64,000 nucleotides of DNA from Rhizobium cauense (GTDB lineage Bacteria; Pseudomonadota; Alphaproteobacteria; Rhizobiales; Rhizobiaceae), in NCBI RefSeq assembly GCF_019511525.1, contig NZ_JAEUAT010000002.1, forward strand, positions 124,001 through 188,000, read 5' to 3'. The position numbers were made by a program, and so were the translations under genes. Under the pieces are notes generated by a model. The model was given only the letters and a program-made list of their open reading frames with translations, did not search any database and was not told the origin of the DNA. Within the stretch, counting starts at the first letter, position 1, and every line of letters begins with the position of its first letter. Below, piece by piece: positions 16,758 to 25,899 of this stretch.

Positions 16758-17342
16758 TTAAGTTTCGAAATCGGTTGGCGTTGTCGCGGCTTCGGCCGGC
16801 CGTTGTGGCCGCTCGGAAGGATCTCGGCCGATTTCACTCTTCAATGACAGAAGATCGATGAAGTGATCGGCCTGGCGGCGCAGGTCGTCGGCAATCATCG
16901 GTGGTTGTGTTGCCATCGTCGAGATGACCGAAACCTTTCGACCCTTGCGCTGCAGTGCCTCGACGAGCGTCGTAAAGTCTCCGTCACCAGAGAAAATAAC
17001 GAGATGATCGACGGTTTCCGACTGCTCCATGGCGTCGATTGCGAGCTCGATGTCCATGTTGCCTTTGATCTTCCGGCGTCCCATGGAATCCGTGAATTCC
17101 TTGGCCGGTTTGGTCACGACCTTGTAGCCGTTGTAGTCGAGCCAATCGATGAGCGGGCGGATGGAGGAGTATTCCTGATCCTCGATGAGGGCCGTATAGT
17201 AGTAGGCACGCAGAAGATACCCGCGCTTCTGGAATGCCTTTAGCAGCTTGCGGTAGTCAATATCGAAGCCAAGGCTTTTCGACGCAGCGTAGAGATTGGC
17301 GCCATCGATAAAAAGAGCAATTTTTTCGCGTGGATCAAACAT
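16758..17342 (-). CDS. NYN-domain (LabA/DUF88-type) nuclease-like protein
   Basis: A 194-residue single-domain protein of the NYN/PIN-like fold, related to LabA/DUF88. The acidic pocket is visible: Asp13 in FIDGANLY, Asp97 in KGNMDIELAIDAM, and Asp120/Asp122 in FSGDGDF. Family members are probable metal-dependent RNases, but the target is unknown. The start is taken at 17342 (MFDPREKIALFIDG); a longer frame starts at 17384. The C-terminal ~35 residues are polar and probably disordered. It converges with smpB and diverges from rpoZ. Confidence 0.85.
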   Translation of the reverse strand: MFDPREKIALFIDGANLYAASKSLGFDIDYRKLLKAFQKRGYLLRAYYYTALIEDQEYSSIRPLIDWLDYNGYKVVTKPAKEFTDSMGRRKIKGNMDIELAIDAMEQSETVDHLVIFSGDGDFTTLVEALQRKGRKVSVISTMATQPPMIADDLRRQADHFIDLLSLKSEIGRDPSERPQRPAEAATTPTDFET

Positions 17343-17628
17343 CCCGTACCAATCCAATGTGATCAATCTTAGTGCTTCCGTCAAAAACCCACAAAAACAA
17401 TGGGTTATGCGAACGCCTGGAACAATTCTTACTTTATGAACTATTCATATAAGAAAGATTTAGGGCACGATTCGGGATATTCCAAGCAACTTTGGGTGGA
17501 AACCAGCTTTCGGCTTGCAAATTTCGACACTTCGCCATTTGGGACCGCCCGCAATGAAAACTTGAATTTGCCCGGTTTTAATTGTATCGGGCGTGTTAAT
17601 CCCGAGATCCGAGCGTAAAGGACAGGCA

Positions 17629-18033
17629 ATGGCCCGTGTCACAGTAGAAGACTGCATTGATAAAGTTGAGAACCGCTTCGAGCTGGTTCTGCTTGCCAGC
17701 CACCGTGCCCGGCTGATTTCCCAGGGTGCCTCGATCACGATCGATCGCGACAACGACAAGAACCCGGTTGTGGCTCTTCGCGAAATCGCGGATGAGACGC
17801 TGTCGCCGGATGATCTCAAGGAAGATCTCATTCATTCGCTGCAGAAGCATGTCGAAGTCGACGAGCCCGAGCCCGATCCGGCCAGCCTCATCGCAGCCGG
17901 CGGCGTTGCTACGGCCGACAGCGAAGAGCAGGAAGATCTGCCGGAAACGATCACCTTCGACCAGATGTCGGAAGAAGAGCTTCTGGCTGGTATCGAGGGC
18001 CTCGTACCGCCGGAAAAGAGCGACGATTACTAA
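17629..18033 (+). CDS. rpoZ: RNA polymerase omega subunit
   Basis: The 134-residue omega subunit stabilises the beta-prime subunit and forms one ppGpp site of RNA polymerase. The start [19 protein letters not shown] is the conserved omega N-terminus, and an acidic alphaproteobacterial tail follows. AAAGGAC precedes the ATG at 17629; an upstream in-frame TTG (17593) lacks support. rsh follows directly, so the ppGpp synthetase and a ppGpp-binding polymerase subunit are neighbours, separated by a hairpin terminator. Confidence 0.97.
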   Translation: MARVTVEDCIDKVENRFELVLLASHRARLISQGASITIDRDNDKNPVVALREIADETLSPDDLKEDLIHSLQKHVEVDEPEPDPASLIAAGGVATADSEEQEDLPETITFDQMSEEELLAGIEGLVPPEKSDDY

Positions 18034-18082
18034 TCGTCAACCTTGCGCCATTATTGCTTCGGCATATTATCGCATATCATGT

Positions 18083-18112
18083 GCGCCAATCCGTGATTGG
18101 CGCGCTTTTCTT
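18083..18112 (+). terminator. terminator between rpoZ and rsh
   Basis: GCGCCAAT (18083-18090) pairs with ATTGGCGC (18096-18103) around CCGTG, followed by a T-rich tract (GCTTTTCTTTT). It probably attenuates read-through from rpoZ. Because rsh starts about 20 bp later, some read-through or a promoter nearby must serve rsh. Confidence 0.8.
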
Positions 18113-18133
18113 TTGTAATGGAGTGGTTTCGGG

Positions 18134-20377
18134 ATGATGCGGCAGTACGAGCTCGTGGAGCGGGTTCAGAAATACAAGCCCGATGCCAACGAAGCCCTGC
18201 TGAACAAAGCCTATGTCTATGCGATGCAGAAGCATGGACAGCAGAAGCGTGCAAGCGGCGATCCCTACATCTCGCATCCGCTGGAAGTTGCCGCCATTCT
18301 CACCGACATGCACCTCGACGAGTCGACGATCGCGGTTGCGTTGCTTCACGACACCATTGAAGACACAACGGCGACCCGCGCCGAGATCGATGAGCTCTTC
18401 GGCGAGGACATAGGTCGGCTGGTTGAAGGACTGACGAAGATCAAGAAGCTTGATCTCGTCACCAAGAAGGCCAAGCAGGCTGAAAACCTGCGCAAGCTGT
18501 TGCTCGCTATCTCGGACGACGTGCGTGTTCTATTGGTCAAGCTCGCCGACCGCCTGCACAACATGCGCACGCTCGATCACATGTCGCCGGAAAAGCGCGC
18601 GCGCATTTCCGAGGAGACCATGGATATCTATGCGCCGCTGGCCGGCCGCATGGGTATGCAGGATATGCGCGAGGAGCTGGAAGACCTTTCCTTCCGCCAC
18701 ATCAATCCCGAAGCCTACGAAACCGTCACCGGGCGACTCGAGGAACTTTCCAAGCGCAATGAAGGTCTGGTCAAGAAGATCGAGACCGAGCTGGGCGATC
18801 TGCTCGTCGCGAGCGGGTTGGCCGGCGCCATCGTCAAGGGGCGGCAGAAGAAGCCTTACTCCGTCTTCCGCAAGATGCAGTCGAAGTCGCTCTCCTTCGA
18901 GCAGCTCTCGGACGTCTACGGTTTCCGCATCATCGTCGATGATATTCCGGCCTGCTATCGGGCCCTCGGCATCGTGCATACCCGCTGGCGCGTGGTCCCC
19001 GGACGCTTCAAGGACTACATCTCGACGCCGAAACAGAACGACTACCGCTCGCTGCATACCACGATCGTCGGTCCGTCCAGCCAGCGTATCGAACTGCAGA
19101 TCCGCACCAAGCGCATGCACGAGATCGCCGAATTCGGTATCGCGGCGCACACGCTCTACAAGGACGGTGCCTCGACGTCGGACAACGATATCCTTTCGCG
19201 GGAATCCAACGCCTATTCCTGGCTTCGCCACACGATCGAGGCGCTCGCGGAAGGGGATAGCCCTGAGGAATTCCTGGAGCATACGAAGCTTGAACTCTTC
19301 CAGGACCAGGTCTTCTGCTTCACGCCGAAGGGCAAGCTGATCGCGCTTCCGCGTGGCGCAACGCCGATCGACTTCGCCTATGCCGTTCACACCAATATCG
19401 GCGACACGACCGTCGGCGCAAAAATCAACGGTCGCATCATGCCGCTCGTGACCCGATTGGCGAATGGCGACGAAGTGGAGATCATCCGTTCCGGCGTGCA
19501 GGTGCCGCCTGCCGCCTGGGAGGAGATTGTCGTGACAGGAAAGGCGAGGGCGGCGATCCGCCGTGCTACCCGGCTCGCCATTCGGAAGCAGTATGCTGGT
19601 CTCGGGCACCGTATTCTCGAGCGGACCTTCGACCGCGCCGGCAAAATCTTCTCGCGAGAGGCGATGAAGCCTGCGCTCCATCGCCTCGGGCAGAAGGATG
19701 TCGAGGACGCGATCGCGGCAGTCGGTCGTGGCGAAATGTCTTCGCTCGACGTGCTGCGCGCCGTCTATCCGGATCATTTGGAAGAGCGTGTTACGGCGAA
19801 GCCGAGCGGGGACGACGGCTGGTTCAATGTTCGCAGCGCCTCCGGCATGATCTTCAAGATTCCGGGTAAGCCGAAGTCAAGCATCGATGGTTCGGATCTG
19901 AAGACTGGCTTCGATATGGATACAATGCCGATCCGTGGCATATCGAGCAGCGTCGATGTCCAGTTTGCGCCAACGGGTGCTGTGCCGGGCGATCGCATCG
20001 TTGGGATCATGAATGCGACGGAAAAGGGCAGCGGCATCACGATATACCCGATCCAGTCGCCGACGCTGCAGCGCTTCGACGATCAGCCGGATCGCTGGAT
20101 CGATGTTCGCTGGGATCTGGACGAGGCCAACAAGTCCCGTTTCATGGCGCGCATCATGGTGAACGCGCTGAACGAGCCAGGCACTCTCGCGAAGCTCGCT
20201 CAGACGGTCGCGGGCGTCGACGTAAATATCCGGGTGTTCAATACCGTGCGCGTCGCGACTGACTTCACCGAAATGACGCTTGACGTCGAGGTGTGGGACC
20301 TCAGGCAATTGAATCAGCTGCTGGCTCAATTGAAGGATCTGGAGTGCGTTGCAACGGTTCGTCGGCTCTACGAGTAG
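18134..20377 (+). CDS. rsh: bifunctional (p)ppGpp synthetase/hydrolase
   Basis: The long RelA/SpoT homologue that makes and degrades (p)ppGpp in the stringent response. Its 747 residues contain an HD hydrolase domain (about 25-175; SHPLEVA and HDTIED at 72-77), a synthetase domain (about 235-350; KPYSVFRKMQSK, VYGFRIIV and NDYRSLHT), a TGS domain (about 385-445), a helical region and a C-terminal ACT domain (about 665-745). With the hydrolase motif intact, both activities are expected. Rhizobia usually carry one such long enzyme, often called relA in Sinorhizobium. Two adjacent ATGs (18134 and 18137) are possible starts, with GGAG upstream. Confidence 0.96.
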   Translation: MMRQYELVERVQKYKPDANEALLNKAYVYAMQKHGQQKRASGDPYISHPLEVAAILTDMHLDESTIAVALLHDTIEDTTATRAEIDELFGEDIGRLVEGLTKIKKLDLVTKKAKQAENLRKLLLAISDDVRVLLVKLADRLHNMRTLDHMSPEKRARISEETMDIYAPLAGRMGMQDMREELEDLSFRHINPEAYETVTGRLEELSKRNEGLVKKIETELGDLLVASGLAGAIVKGRQKKPYSVFRKMQSKSLSFEQLSDVYGFRIIVDDIPACYRALGIVHTRWRVVPGRFKDYISTPKQNDYRSLHTTIVGPSSQRIELQIRTKRMHEIAEFGIAAHTLYKDGASTSDNDILSRESNAYSWLRHTIEALAEGDSPEEFLEHTKLELFQDQVFCFTPKGKLIALPRGATPIDFAYAVHTNIGDTTVGAKINGRIMPLVTRLANGDEVEIIRSGVQVPPAAWEEIVVTGKARAAIRRATRLAIRKQYAGLGHRILERTFDRAGKIFSREAMKPALHRLGQKDVEDAIAAVGRGEMSSLDVLRAVYPDHLEERVTAKPSGDDGWFNVRSASGMIFKIPGKPKSSIDGSDLKTGFDMDTMPIRGISSSVDVQFAPTGAVPGDRIVGIMNATEKGSGITIYPIQSPTLQRFDDQPDRWIDVRWDLDEANKSRFMARIMVNALNEPGTLAKLAQTVAGVDVNIRVFNTVRVATDFTEMTLDVEVWDLRQLNQLLAQLKDLECVATVRRLYE

Positions 20378-20561
20378 ACCGTTGGAACTCGGCACTAGGT
20401 CAGCTGCACATTTTATGATCGTTTTGTGTCGCAAGTCGCACGGATATAAGGCTGAGTATGCACTCAGCGCATGGCTGCGCTTATGTTAGAGCGTTGGTAA
20501 TTGTGGCTGTGAGCGCTTATCTTCAGGTCATCAGAAAATGAACAGAAGATGAGGCAAGGAA

Positions 20562-20711
20562 ATGTTTACACCGATCAAGAAGATCGCCCGCGCATTGCGC
20601 GCTCCGACCGCTGAAGAACGCGAAATCGCTTACCTGAACGGTTCGTTCGACCGTATCGATCTTGAATATCGCCAGCGTCAGGTTGATCGCGGTCTGTTCC
20701 GCGCCCGCTAA
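20562..20711 (+). CDS. 49-residue DUF3563-like protein
   Basis: A short gene with AGGCAAGGA just before the ATG. The protein is basic at its N-terminus (MFTPIKKIARALRAP), followed by EREIAYLNGSFDRIDLEYR and RQRQVDRG. The AYL...D..DLE.R.R..DRG pattern resembles DUF3563, a family of about 50 residues in proteobacteria with no known role. Codon use is normal for the region, and an 8-bp hairpin closes the gene. It stands alone between rsh and the DUF2062 gene. Confidence 0.75.
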   Translation: MFTPIKKIARALRAPTAEEREIAYLNGSFDRIDLEYRQRQVDRGLFRAR

Positions 20712-20736
20712 TATCGGGTTTATACTTCGAGAATGA

Positions 20737-20762
20737 AAGGGGCGTCTTGCATATCGCCCCTT
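20737..20762 (+). terminator. hairpin after the small DUF3563-like gene
   Basis: AAGGGGCG (20737-20744) pairs perfectly with CGCCCCTT (20755-20762) around a 10-nt loop, 25 bp after the stop. There is no T-run, so it may act as an RNA stabiliser rather than an intrinsic terminator. Confidence 0.5.
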
Positions 20763-20851
20763 GGTGAGTGCTCAGTCTGCGGCAACCAAATAACGACTGA
20801 GATACTTTGACGCTCTTGTCACGCTGGTGCGGGTTGCACTACATACGCGCC

Positions 20852-21436
20852 ATGTTGTTCCGACGTCGAAAACCTGCTGGATTTCGTGAAAAGGTGCGTG
20901 AGTTGCTGTGGCCCCGCAAGGGGTTCGTGCGGCCGTTCCGCTATCTGGCGATGCGTGTCTTGCGCTTGACAGCGTCCCCGCACGCGGTGGCCATGGGTGT
21001 CGCCGCAGGGATTTTCGTATCTTGGACGCCCTTTATTGGCGTTCATTTCGTGATGGCCTTCGTGCTCAGCTATCTCTTCTCCGGCAATATGGTCGCCGCC
21101 GCGCTTGGTTGCGCGGCCTTCGGGAATCCATTGACCTATCCGTTCATCTGGGGTGCGACCTGGGAGATCGGACACTTGCTATTGGCGCGTGAGGACACGA
21201 TGCAGGGGCATTCGATCGATCTTGGTGCCCTGTTCCATGAGCTGCACTTTGCGGAGCTTTGGCGCCCCGTCGTTGAGCCAATGCTGATTGGCTCCATCCC
21301 GCCGGCTCTGTTGACCTCGGCCATCGTCTATTTCGGAACTTTCTACGCCGTGAAGGGCTTTCAGACGCGCCGTCGCGAGCGCCTGATGGAGCGTTCCCGC
21401 GTGCGGCTGTTACATCCAGCGCAGGAAACGGTATGA
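20852..21436 (+). CDS. DUF2062 membrane protein
   Basis: A 194-residue inner-membrane protein with the DUF2062 signature: a basic N-terminus, then [24 protein letters not shown] and the Gly/Pro-rich [13 protein letters not shown]. Three or four hydrophobic segments are visible. The function of the family is unknown. The start is uncertain: the ATG at 20852 ([10 protein letters not shown]) lacks a good Shine-Dalgarno, and a TTG at 20807 is the alternative. The stop overlaps the acpS start by 4 bp (ATGA), so the two genes are translationally coupled. Confidence 0.8.
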   Translation: MLFRRRKPAGFREKVRELLWPRKGFVRPFRYLAMRVLRLTASPHAVAMGVAAGIFVSWTPFIGVHFVMAFVLSYLFSGNMVAAALGCAAFGNPLTYPFIWGATWEIGHLLLAREDTMQGHSIDLGALFHELHFAELWRPVVEPMLIGSIPPALLTSAIVYFGTFYAVKGFQTRRRERLMERSRVRLLHPAQETV

Positions 21437-21837
21437 TAATAGGTATCGGCAGCGACCTCATTGATATCAGGCGCGTCGAGAAGTCTCTCGAGCGATTTGG
21501 GGAGCGCTTTACGCAGCGCTGCTTCACAGAGGTCGAGCGGGCAAAGTCGGATCGGCGCGCCAATCGTGCAGCTTCGTATGCCAAGCGTTTCGCGGCAAAG
21601 GAGGCTTGCTCCAAGGCGCTGGGAACGGGAATGGCGCAGGGCGTATTCTGGCGAGATCTCGGTGTGGTCAACCTGCCGAGCGGCAAGCCCACGATGAAGT
21701 TGACCGGTGGGGCGGGCGAGATGTTGCGGTCGCTACTGCCGGCTGGTCACAAGGCCGCCATTCATTTGACGATAACGGATGATTATCCGTTGGCACAGGC
21801 TTTTGTGATCATCGAGGCCCTGCCGGAAACTGCCTGA
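21433..21837 (+). CDS. acpS: holo-[acyl-carrier-protein] synthase
   Basis: Transfers 4'-phosphopantetheine from CoA to acyl carrier protein, activating it for fatty-acid synthesis. The 134-residue protein has the two family motifs: [13 protein letters not shown] with the metal-binding Asp8, and [13 protein letters not shown] with the catalytic Glu. It starts inside the stop of the DUF2062 gene. A terminator two bases after the stop separates it from lepB. Confidence 0.96.
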   Translation: MIIGIGSDLIDIRRVEKSLERFGERFTQRCFTEVERAKSDRRANRAASYAKRFAAKEACSKALGTGMAQGVFWRDLGVVNLPSGKPTMKLTGGAGEMLRSLLPAGHKAAIHLTITDDYPLAQAFVIIEALPETA

Positions 21838-21839
21838 CT

Positions 21840-21860
21840 AGCGACGTAGAGTCGCTTTTA
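21840..21860 (+). terminator. terminator after acpS
   Basis: AGCGAC (21840-21845) pairs with GTCGCT (21851-21856) around GTAGA and runs into TTTTAA. It is placed two bases beyond the acpS stop, so lepB-rnc-era probably has its own promoter in the following 90 bp. Confidence 0.6.
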
Positions 21861-21952
21861 ATGTTGGCGCCATTGCCGCAATCGGCCGAAGCCGCTAGAG
21901 AGAAGCAAACAAGAGTTGCACCCTTGGCGGTGCATTGAAGGAATAAGACTGC

Positions 21953-22696
21953 GTGTCCGAAAAAGTCGAAACCAAGCCGAACGCCCTCTGGGAGAACATC
22001 AAGGTCATCGCCCAGGCGCTGATCTTGGCAATGGTTATCCGAACGGTGTTCTTTCAGCCGTTCACCATTCCGTCCGGCTCCATGATGCCGACCCTGCTGG
22101 TTGGCGACTACATCTTCGTCAACAAGTTTGCCTACGGCTATTCGAAGTACTCGCTGCCTTTCTCGCCGAACCTCTTCAGCGGACGCATTTTTGCAAGCGA
22201 GCCGAAGCGCGGCGATATCGTTGTCTTCCGCTTCCCGCCAAATCCTGATGTCGATTACATCAAGCGTCTGGTCGGTCTTCCCGGTGACCGCATTCAGGTT
22301 ACCGACGGCGTCCTCTACATCAACGGCAAGGCGGTTCCGAAGGTGCCGGATGGCACGTTCAATTCCGACTATGCGCAGGATCCCGGCCAGGATGTGCCCG
22401 TCTTCCGCGAAACCCTGGATGACGGCGTCACCTATGACACGCTGGACCAGTCGCCGGTTTCCCGTGGTGACAACACGCGCGAGTTCATCGTTCCTGAAGG
22501 ACACTACTTCATGATGGGCGACAATCGCGACAACTCGCTAGACAGCCGGTTCGATGTCGGCTTCGTGCCGGCCGAGAACCTGGTTGGCCGTGCCAGCGTC
22601 ATCTTCTTCTCGCTCGGCAACGACACCTCGTTCCGCGAGATCTGGAAGTGGCCGGCGAACATGCGTTGGGATCGTCTCTTCAAGGGCGTTGAATGA
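21953..22696 (+). CDS. lepB: signal peptidase I
   Basis: Cleaves signal peptides from secreted proteins at the periplasmic face of the inner membrane. The 247-residue protein has one N-terminal membrane anchor (about 17-35), the catalytic Ser43 in IPSGSMMPT, the catalytic Lys104 in DYIKRLVGLPGD, and the GDNRDNSLDSR box near the C-terminus. The start is GTG at 21953. Its stop overlaps the rnc start by 4 bp (ATGA). The acpS-lepB-rnc-era order is conserved in alphaproteobacteria. Confidence 0.97.
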   Translation: MSEKVETKPNALWENIKVIAQALILAMVIRTVFFQPFTIPSGSMMPTLLVGDYIFVNKFAYGYSKYSLPFSPNLFSGRIFASEPKRGDIVVFRFPPNPDVDYIKRLVGLPGDRIQVTDGVLYINGKAVPKVPDGTFNSDYAQDPGQDVPVFRETLDDGVTYDTLDQSPVSRGDNTREFIVPEGHYFMMGDNRDNSLDSRFDVGFVPAENLVGRASVIFFSLGNDTSFREIWKWPANMRWDRLFKGVE

Positions 22697-23412
22697 GCAA
22701 GGCACTGACGCTCTCTGCGGCGGATCGAGCAAGGCTTGAGGCCCTGATCGGCCACCAATTCGCCGAGAAGGAGCGCCTGGACCGGGCATTGACGCATGCG
22801 AGTGCCCGCACGCAAAAGGGCGGCAATTACGAGCGGCTGGAGTTTCTGGGCGACCGGGTGCTTGGCCTCTGTGTCGCGGAACTGCTGTTTCGCACCTTCG
22901 GCGCGGCCACCGAGGGTGAGCTCTCGGTGCGCCTCAATCAGCTCGTCAGCGCAGACACCTGTGCGGAAGTCGCCGATGAGCTCGGTTTGCACCTTTTCAT
23001 TCGTACCGGGGCAGACGTGAAGAAGCTGACCGGCAAACGCATGATGAATGTGCGCGCCGATGTGGTTGAAAGCCTCATCGCGGCGATCTATCTCGACGGT
23101 GGTCTGGAGGTCGCCCGGCGTTTCATCCTGAAGTTCTGGGAGAAGCGGGCTGCACGGGCCGATGGCGCCCGGCGCGATGCCAAGACCGAATTGCAGGAAT
23201 GGTCGCACGCCAAATTCGGCGTCACACCGATCTACCGGGTTGAAGAACGCACCGGACCGGATCATGATCCGCGCTTCACGGTGACTGTTGAGGTCGCCGG
23301 GGTTCAGCCGGAAACAGGCATTGAGCGCTCCAAGCGTGCGGCAGAGCAGGTTGCAGCCTCGAAAATGCTGGAACGCGAAGGCATTTGGCAGAAATCCTCT
23401 GCCGGAAACTGA
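22693..23412 (+). CDS. rnc: ribonuclease III
   Basis: Cleaves double-stranded RNA in rRNA processing and RNA turnover. The 239 residues comprise the endonuclease domain, with signature NYERLEFLGDRVL (Glu50, Asp54) and a second acidic cluster near ADVVESLIAAIYLDGG, and a C-terminal dsRNA-binding domain (about 160-232). It starts within the lepB stop codon and is followed nine bases later by era. Confidence 0.97.
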   Translation: MSKALTLSAADRARLEALIGHQFAEKERLDRALTHASARTQKGGNYERLEFLGDRVLGLCVAELLFRTFGAATEGELSVRLNQLVSADTCAEVADELGLHLFIRTGADVKKLTGKRMMNVRADVVESLIAAIYLDGGLEVARRFILKFWEKRAARADGARRDAKTELQEWSHAKFGVTPIYRVEERTGPDHDPRFTVTVEVAGVQPETGIERSKRAAEQVAASKMLEREGIWQKSSAGN

Positions 23413-23420
23413 CGGGATAG

Positions 23421-24359
23421 ATGACAGAAGAACACGATATGGCGGATGACGCCGCTGAAACCGCGGGCGCGACACGATCAGGGTTCGTTGCCCTGATCGG
23501 GCCGACAAATGCCGGCAAGTCGACGCTGGTCAATCGCCTGGTGGGCGCAAAGGTGTCTATCGTCAGCCACAAGGTCCAGACGACGCGCGCGATCGTGCGT
23601 GGCATTGCGATCCATGACAATGCGCAGATCGTGTTCATGGATACGCCTGGTATTTTCAAACCGCGCCGGCGGCTTGACCGCGCCATGGTTACGTCGGCCT
23701 GGGGCGGCGCCAAGGATGCCGACCTGATCATGCTGCTGATCGATAGCGAGCGCGGCTTGCGCGGTGACGCCGAAGCCATTCTTGAGGGCCTCAAGGACGT
23801 TCACCAGCCAAAGATCCTCGTCTTGAACAAGATCGACCGGGTCAAGCGCGAGGACCTGCTGGCCCTTGCCGCGGCCGCAAACGAGAAGATTGCTTTCGAC
23901 CAGACCTTCATGATCTCGGCCGAGAATGGCTCCGGCTGTGACGATCTCATGAACTATCTCGCAAAGACGCTGCCGGAAGGCCCGTGGTACTACCCGGAAG
24001 ACCAGATTTCCGATCTGCCGATGCGGCAGCTTGCGGCCGAGATTACCCGCGAGAAGCTGTTCTTGCGTCTGCATCAGGAACTCCCCTATTCGTCGCATGT
24101 CGAAACGGAAAAGTGGGAAGAACGCAAGGACGGGTCGGTTCGGATCGAGCAGGTGATCTACGTCGAGCGTGACAGCCAGAAGAAGATCGCTCTCGGCAAG
24201 GGCGGCGAAACGATCAAGGCGATCTCATCCGCATCGCGGCGGGAGCTTTCTGAGATCCTCGAACAGCCGGTTCATCTTTTCCTGTTCGTGAAGGTGCGCG
24301 AGAACTGGGGCGACGATCCCGAACGGTTCCGCGAGATGGGTTTGGACTTCCCGCACTAG
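23421..24359 (+). CDS. era: GTPase Era
   Basis: An essential GTPase that binds the 3' end of 16S rRNA during 30S assembly. The 312 residues show G1 GPTNAGKST (27-35), G3 DTPG (74-77), G4 NKID (136-139) and a C-terminal KH domain with GKGGETIKAI. There are two Met candidates; the first, at 23421, gives an acidic N-terminal extension, and MADDAAE six codons later is equally possible. It is the last gene of the lepB-rnc-era set. Confidence 0.97.
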   Translation: MTEEHDMADDAAETAGATRSGFVALIGPTNAGKSTLVNRLVGAKVSIVSHKVQTTRAIVRGIAIHDNAQIVFMDTPGIFKPRRRLDRAMVTSAWGGAKDADLIMLLIDSERGLRGDAEAILEGLKDVHQPKILVLNKIDRVKREDLLALAAAANEKIAFDQTFMISAENGSGCDDLMNYLAKTLPEGPWYYPEDQISDLPMRQLAAEITREKLFLRLHQELPYSSHVETEKWEERKDGSVRIEQVIYVERDSQKKIALGKGGETIKAISSASRRELSEILEQPVHLFLFVKVRENWGDDPERFREMGLDFPH

Positions 24360-24360
24360 A

Positions 24361-24384
24361 GATGGCCTCTACGCCATTGTTTTT
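24361..24384 (+). terminator. probable terminator after era
   Basis: ATGGC (24362-24366) pairs with GCCAT (24373-24377) around a 6-nt loop, extended by a G-T pair and followed by TGTTTTTG. It is short but correctly placed, one base beyond the era stop. Confidence 0.5.
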
Positions 24385-24487
24385 GCGATAAAAAATCAGA
24401 TATGAATGGAACAACCGCGATGTTCGCGTGTTCTTGTGCGAAAGCGTTGCCGATCCCGGGGCGCTTCCTCCGAGCACACGGACCTTC

Positions 24488-25240
24488 ATGGCGACCGCGC
24501 GTCCTACCCACTCGTTCAAAACGCCTTGTGAACGCTGTCCGTTGCGTACGAACCCGTCGTTCAGGGAGTTCAGCAGCGATGAGCTTGATTTTGTTTCGAA
24601 ATTCAAAAGGGGCGAACTCGCGGTGGATGCCGGCGCCACGATACTGGTGGAGGGCGCTCACAGCGCGCATCTATTTACCGTCCTCTCCGGTTGGGGCTTC
24701 CGTTACAAGACGCTGGAAGACGGGCGCCGGCAGATCCTGAACTACGTGATGCCGGGGGATCTGATCGGACTCCAGGGAACGATCATGGGCGAGATGCAGC
24801 ATTCCGTCGAAGCCTTGTCGCCTGTGTCCCTTTGCGTTTTCGAGCGCGACAAGCTGATGGGTCTCTACAACAAACACCCGTCATTGGCTTTCGATATCAC
24901 CTGGATTGCAGCTCAGGAGGAACGAATGCTCGACGAACATCTGTTGAGCATCGGCCGTCGGACGGCGCTCGAGCGCGCGGCCTACCTCATCGCCTTTCTG
25001 TTTGAGCGTGGGAAACGGCTGAAGCTGTTCACCGGCGAGGCGTCGATCCCGATCACGCAGCAGCATGTGGCGGATACGCTGGGACTTTCAATTGTTCATA
25101 CGAACAAGACCTTGAAAAAGCTCTCTAACCGCAATCTGATCCGTTGGCAGGAGCGTGCTTGCGAACTGCTTGATGGTGAAGAATTGATGGCTATTGCCGG
25201 TTGGGAAGGACTTGGGGAAAAAGTCCGCCCGTTTATTTGA
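24488..25240 (+). CDS. Crp/Fnr-family transcriptional regulator
   Basis: A 250-residue regulator with a cyclic-nucleotide-type beta-roll (about 30-140) and a C-terminal winged HTH (about 180-235; ITQQHVADTLGLSIVHTNKTLKKL). An N-terminal CERCP motif gives two Cys three residues apart. I do not see the full four-Cys set of oxygen-sensing Fnr, so a classical 4Fe-4S sensor is unlikely and the effector is unknown. I chose the ATG at 24488; the frame extends to 24428. It is unlinked to nitrogen-fixation or respiration genes. Confidence 0.85.
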   Translation: MATARPTHSFKTPCERCPLRTNPSFREFSSDELDFVSKFKRGELAVDAGATILVEGAHSAHLFTVLSGWGFRYKTLEDGRRQILNYVMPGDLIGLQGTIMGEMQHSVEALSPVSLCVFERDKLMGLYNKHPSLAFDITWIAAQEERMLDEHLLSIGRRTALERAAYLIAFLFERGKRLKLFTGEASIPITQQHVADTLGLSIVHTNKTLKKLSNRNLIRWQERACELLDGEELMAIAGWEGLGEKVRPFI

Positions 25241-25468
25241 TCCGCTTGCCGGCATGTCTTTTTTAAATGCCTGCCGCGCGACGCGGACCTAAGCTCCTCT
25301 TGCCATCTTTATTCCTGCTTGCTTTTATCGACCCGAAACGAAAAAGCGGTTATGCAGGCTAAGCGGTAGTGGTCGTCGACCGATGAGCCATGGGGCATCA
25401 GAGGTGGAAATCCGGGAAATGCAGATGCCGAGCGTCGCAGAAGACGCTCAGCGAGGGGCGTAGTGGGT

Positions 25469-25831
25469 ATGAAGGCAAACCGTGTTCTGGTCCTAGAGGA
25501 CAGTCTGATCATTGCGATGGAGGCTGAAGATATTCTTCGCCAAGTCGGCGTGGACACGATTGAAATTGTCAGCAGCCTCGAACAGGCTACCGAAGCAACC
25601 AAGACCGGGACGTTCGATTTCGCTCTGCTGGATGTCAATCTTGGCGAGGTGATGAGCTTCGATTTTGCGCGCTATCTCGCAAGCATCGATATTCCCTTCG
25701 GATTTGTGAGCGGCTATTCGGACACGAAGGATTTTCCCGAAGATCTCCAGAACGTTCCGCTGCTCGTCAAGCCGTTCGGTGAATCGGCGATGCGCGAGTT
25801 CCTTCAAGAGCTGTTCCCGGCCGCCGGCTGA
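25469..25831 (+). CDS. single-domain response regulator
   Basis: A 120-residue receiver domain with no output domain. The acidic pair is E10/D11 (VLEDS), the phosphoacceptor Asp55 is in ALLDVNLG, the switch Ser81 is in VSGYSD, and Lys101 is in LVKPFGE. LEDSLIIAMEAEDIL resembles the receivers found with HWE-type kinases in rhizobia. No kinase gene is adjacent, so it is an orphan that probably acts as a phosphate shuttle or sink. A GTG at 25463 is an alternative start; GAGGGG lies upstream. Confidence 0.88.
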   Translation: MKANRVLVLEDSLIIAMEAEDILRQVGVDTIEIVSSLEQATEATKTGTFDFALLDVNLGEVMSFDFARYLASIDIPFGFVSGYSDTKDFPEDLQNVPLLVKPFGESAMREFLQELFPAAG

Positions 25832-25899
25832 GGGCCTTTTTATGACAGAATGCCGCTGTTGCGATAGAATCGAATCGTAGGATTTGGGGTTCGCTTCCG

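Noticed and set aside
20378..20561. A possible small RNA between rsh and the DUF3563-like gene
   Set aside because: No promoter-terminator pair or known RNA motif could be made out.
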